Positions 63,111 to 64,000 of a stretch of DNA of 64,000 nt are shown in pieces. Position numbers and translations under genes: made by a program. The stretch lies in assembly GCF_003258835.1 (NCBI RefSeq), contig NZ_NPEV01000028.1, forward strand, positions 1 through 64,000, in the 5' to 3' direction. Under the pieces are notes generated by a model, which searched no databases, had not been told where the DNA came from, and worked only from the letters and a program-made list of their open reading frames with translations. The number at the start of each line of letters is the position of its first letter. Position 1 is the stretch's first letter. The stretch comes from Rhodobium orientis. GTDB taxonomy: Bacteria; Pseudomonadota; Alphaproteobacteria; Rhizobiales; Rhodobiaceae.

Positions 63111-64000
63111 CACCAAATCCCTCCGCGGTGTCCGGGATCGATGCCGCGCCCCGGCCATGCACCATCCTCAGCCGCGATGTCGTCGCCGCCTTCATGGATC
63201 GGGCGATAGGCGAACTCGCCGGCGTCGATCTCGCTGGCATAGTGGCCGAGCAAGGCGGCGATCGCCGCGTCGCCGTGGCGCTTGCGGGTCTGGGAGGCAA
63301 GCTCCAGCGTGCGCTTGTCGGTCGGGATGCGCGCAACGCCCGCGATCTTCTTGAAGACGCGTAGGTCCGTGTAGACGTCGTCATCCTTCGGGATGAGCAG
63401 CGACCCGTCCTCGAACGCGGCTTTGAATTTCGGCGTGTTTTCCCGGTACCACTCGGTGGTGAAGTGGACCGCCTCGACCAACGAGGCGCCGTATTTCTGT
63501 TGCGCGACTTCGGCGAGATAGGCGCCGTTGCCTGTGGCATCCATCGCGCCGCCGGAAAGCCGCGGCATCCGGTCGAGGATGAAAAAGAGAATCTGCTTCT
63601 GGCATTCGAAGGGGACGTTGCGCAGCTCGACCACAAAGGGCGTTGCAAGGTCCATCGTCCTCTGGATGACGAACGGCCAGATGACGGTGAGGTCGGCGAC
63701 GCGGGCGAAGTCCTCGCCGAAGCAGTGGCGGAGTGCCTTGTTGAGCGTGTCGAGGTGCGGCCTCAAGGCGTCCTCGCACCACGCCTCGACGATCGATGCC
63801 CGTTCGCTTTCCGGCCTGTGCACGAGGTCGGCCGGCGGCTCCCAACGAATGACCGGGATATCCGGCGACATGGCGGCCCGGATCAGGTGACCGGGCAGGA
63901 ACGTGCCCGATCCTTTCGAGGGAATGCAGAACAGCTCCTCGTCGGCGCCTTCGCCGTAAAAGCCGATGATTTCGGAACGAAACTTCGCCTCGGCCTCGAC
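63110..64000 (-). CDS. Phage terminase large subunit, Mu gp28-type (5' end outside the window)
   Basis: The visible 296 residues are the C-terminal nuclease part of a Mu gp28-like terminase. The frame stays open to the window edge, so the N-terminal ATPase lies beyond it. Motifs include a nuclease-domain FILDRMPRLSGGAMDATGNGAYLAEVAQQKYG, with Asp residues for metal. It cuts and packages DNA. A start at 63871 would give only the distal half and is not the real one. Confidence 0.88.
   Translation of the reverse strand, partial: VEAEAKFRSEIIGFYGEGADEELFCIPSKGSGTFLPGHLIRAAMSPDIPVIRWEPPADLVHRPESERASIVEAWCEDALRPHLDTLNKALRHCFGEDFARVADLTVIWPFVIQRTMDLATPFVVELRNVPFECQKQILFFILDRMPRLSGGAMDATGNGAYLAEVAQQKYGASLVEAVHFTTEWYRENTPKFKAAFEDGSLLIPKDDDVYTDLRVFKKIAGVARIPTDKRTLELASQTRKRHGDAAIAALLGHYASEIDAGEFAYRPIHEGGDDIAAEDGAWPGRGIDPGHRGGIW

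Larger units (their letters stand above)
36961..64000 (-). mobile_element. Mu-like transposable prophage (right part; continues past the window)
   Basis: From the com/mom-like right end at about 36,961 to the window edge, nearly all genes are phage structural genes on the minus strand. The head module is Mu-type (terminase gp28, DUF935 portal gp29, MuF gp30, protease I, gpT, gp36, gp37, gpG). The tail module is P2-type (V, W, J, I, FI, FII, E/E', T, U, X, D). This combination is known from BcepMu-type phages. No repressor, transposase, Mor/C activator or lysis gene is recognisable, so those must lie beyond base 64,000. The structural frames are all intact, so the prophage may be functional. 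Confidence 0.9.

Overview
The window is GC-rich DNA with a gene content typical of an alphaproteobacterium of the Hyphomicrobiales (Rhizobiales) type. Markers are the transaminase-hom-glpX-recJ run, a class I PHA synthase, a mitochondrial-type ETC complex I subunit (NDUFS4 family), tauABC and GANTC (CcrM-type) sites. I cannot name a genus from the sequence. About 1-36.9 kb is ordinary chromosome. About 36.96 kb to the right edge is the right-hand part of a Mu-like transposable prophage.

Chromosomal part. 0.2-2 kb: an L,D-transpeptidase overlapping a glycine-betaine-type substrate-binding protein. 2.2-5 kb: LigT-like 2'-5' RNA ligase, agmatinase-family ureohydrolase and argC. 5.1-8.3 kb: DUF6653-like membrane protein, phaC and a small secreted protein. 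8.5-14 kb: class I aminotransferase, hom, glpX and recJ. 14-20.4 kb: a six-gene minus-strand operon for corrinoid-dependent methyl transfer: corrinoid protein, DUF1638, virulence-factor family, methyl-THF:corrinoid methyltransferase, ASKHA/2Fe-2S activator and a non-pyrrolysine MttB homologue. 20.7-28.9 kb: a taurine dissimilation locus with a TSUP exporter, Pta, a TauR-like MocR regulator, an omega-amino-acid:pyruvate aminotransferase and TauABC. xsc is not in the window. 29-36.9 kb: an NSS sodium symporter; SoxR divergent from an SDR with a near-textbook SoxR box; an Mrr-type endonuclease; tRNA-Glu; a glyoxalase; a sirtuin; a double cold-shock-domain protein; a DUF192 protein; tRNA-Pro; the ETC complex I subunit; and tRNA-Arg.

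Prophage part. Reading leftward from 64 kb on the minus strand come a Mu-like head module (terminase, DUF935 portal, MuF, protease, gpT head protein, gp35/36/37-like, gpG) and then a P2-like contractile tail (V, W, J, I, fibres, FI sheath, FII tube, E/E', T, U, X, D). This mosaic resembles BcepMu. At the extreme right end is a com/mom-type module: a Com-like zinc finger, a 63-aa protein, an ABC-ATPase fused to a GNAT/Mom-like domain, and a formyltransferase. Just beyond it are two 19-bp repeats spaced 22 bp apart that look like transposase end-binding sites, and the phage terminus is probably at about 36,961. No transposase or integrase is visible, so the left end must lie beyond base 64,000.

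The most interesting signals are as follows. (1) The right-end module is a candidate DNA hypermodification operon with an unusual ATPase-acyltransferase fusion plus a formyltransferase. The start of its first post-com gene is buried in a 9-bp stem, as expected of Com-type translational control, and three GANTC sites cluster at the com start. (2) The tail-assembly gene carries a T TTT TTT slippery heptamer in the correct frame for an E/E' -1 frameshift. (3) A 14-bp palindrome is shared by the regions upstream of the protease and tail-sheath genes. (4) A short membrane-protein reading frame has a good Shine-Dalgarno but an ATA start. (5) A second gp25-like gene lies on the opposite strand. (6) The MuF protein has a toxin-nuclease-like C-terminus.
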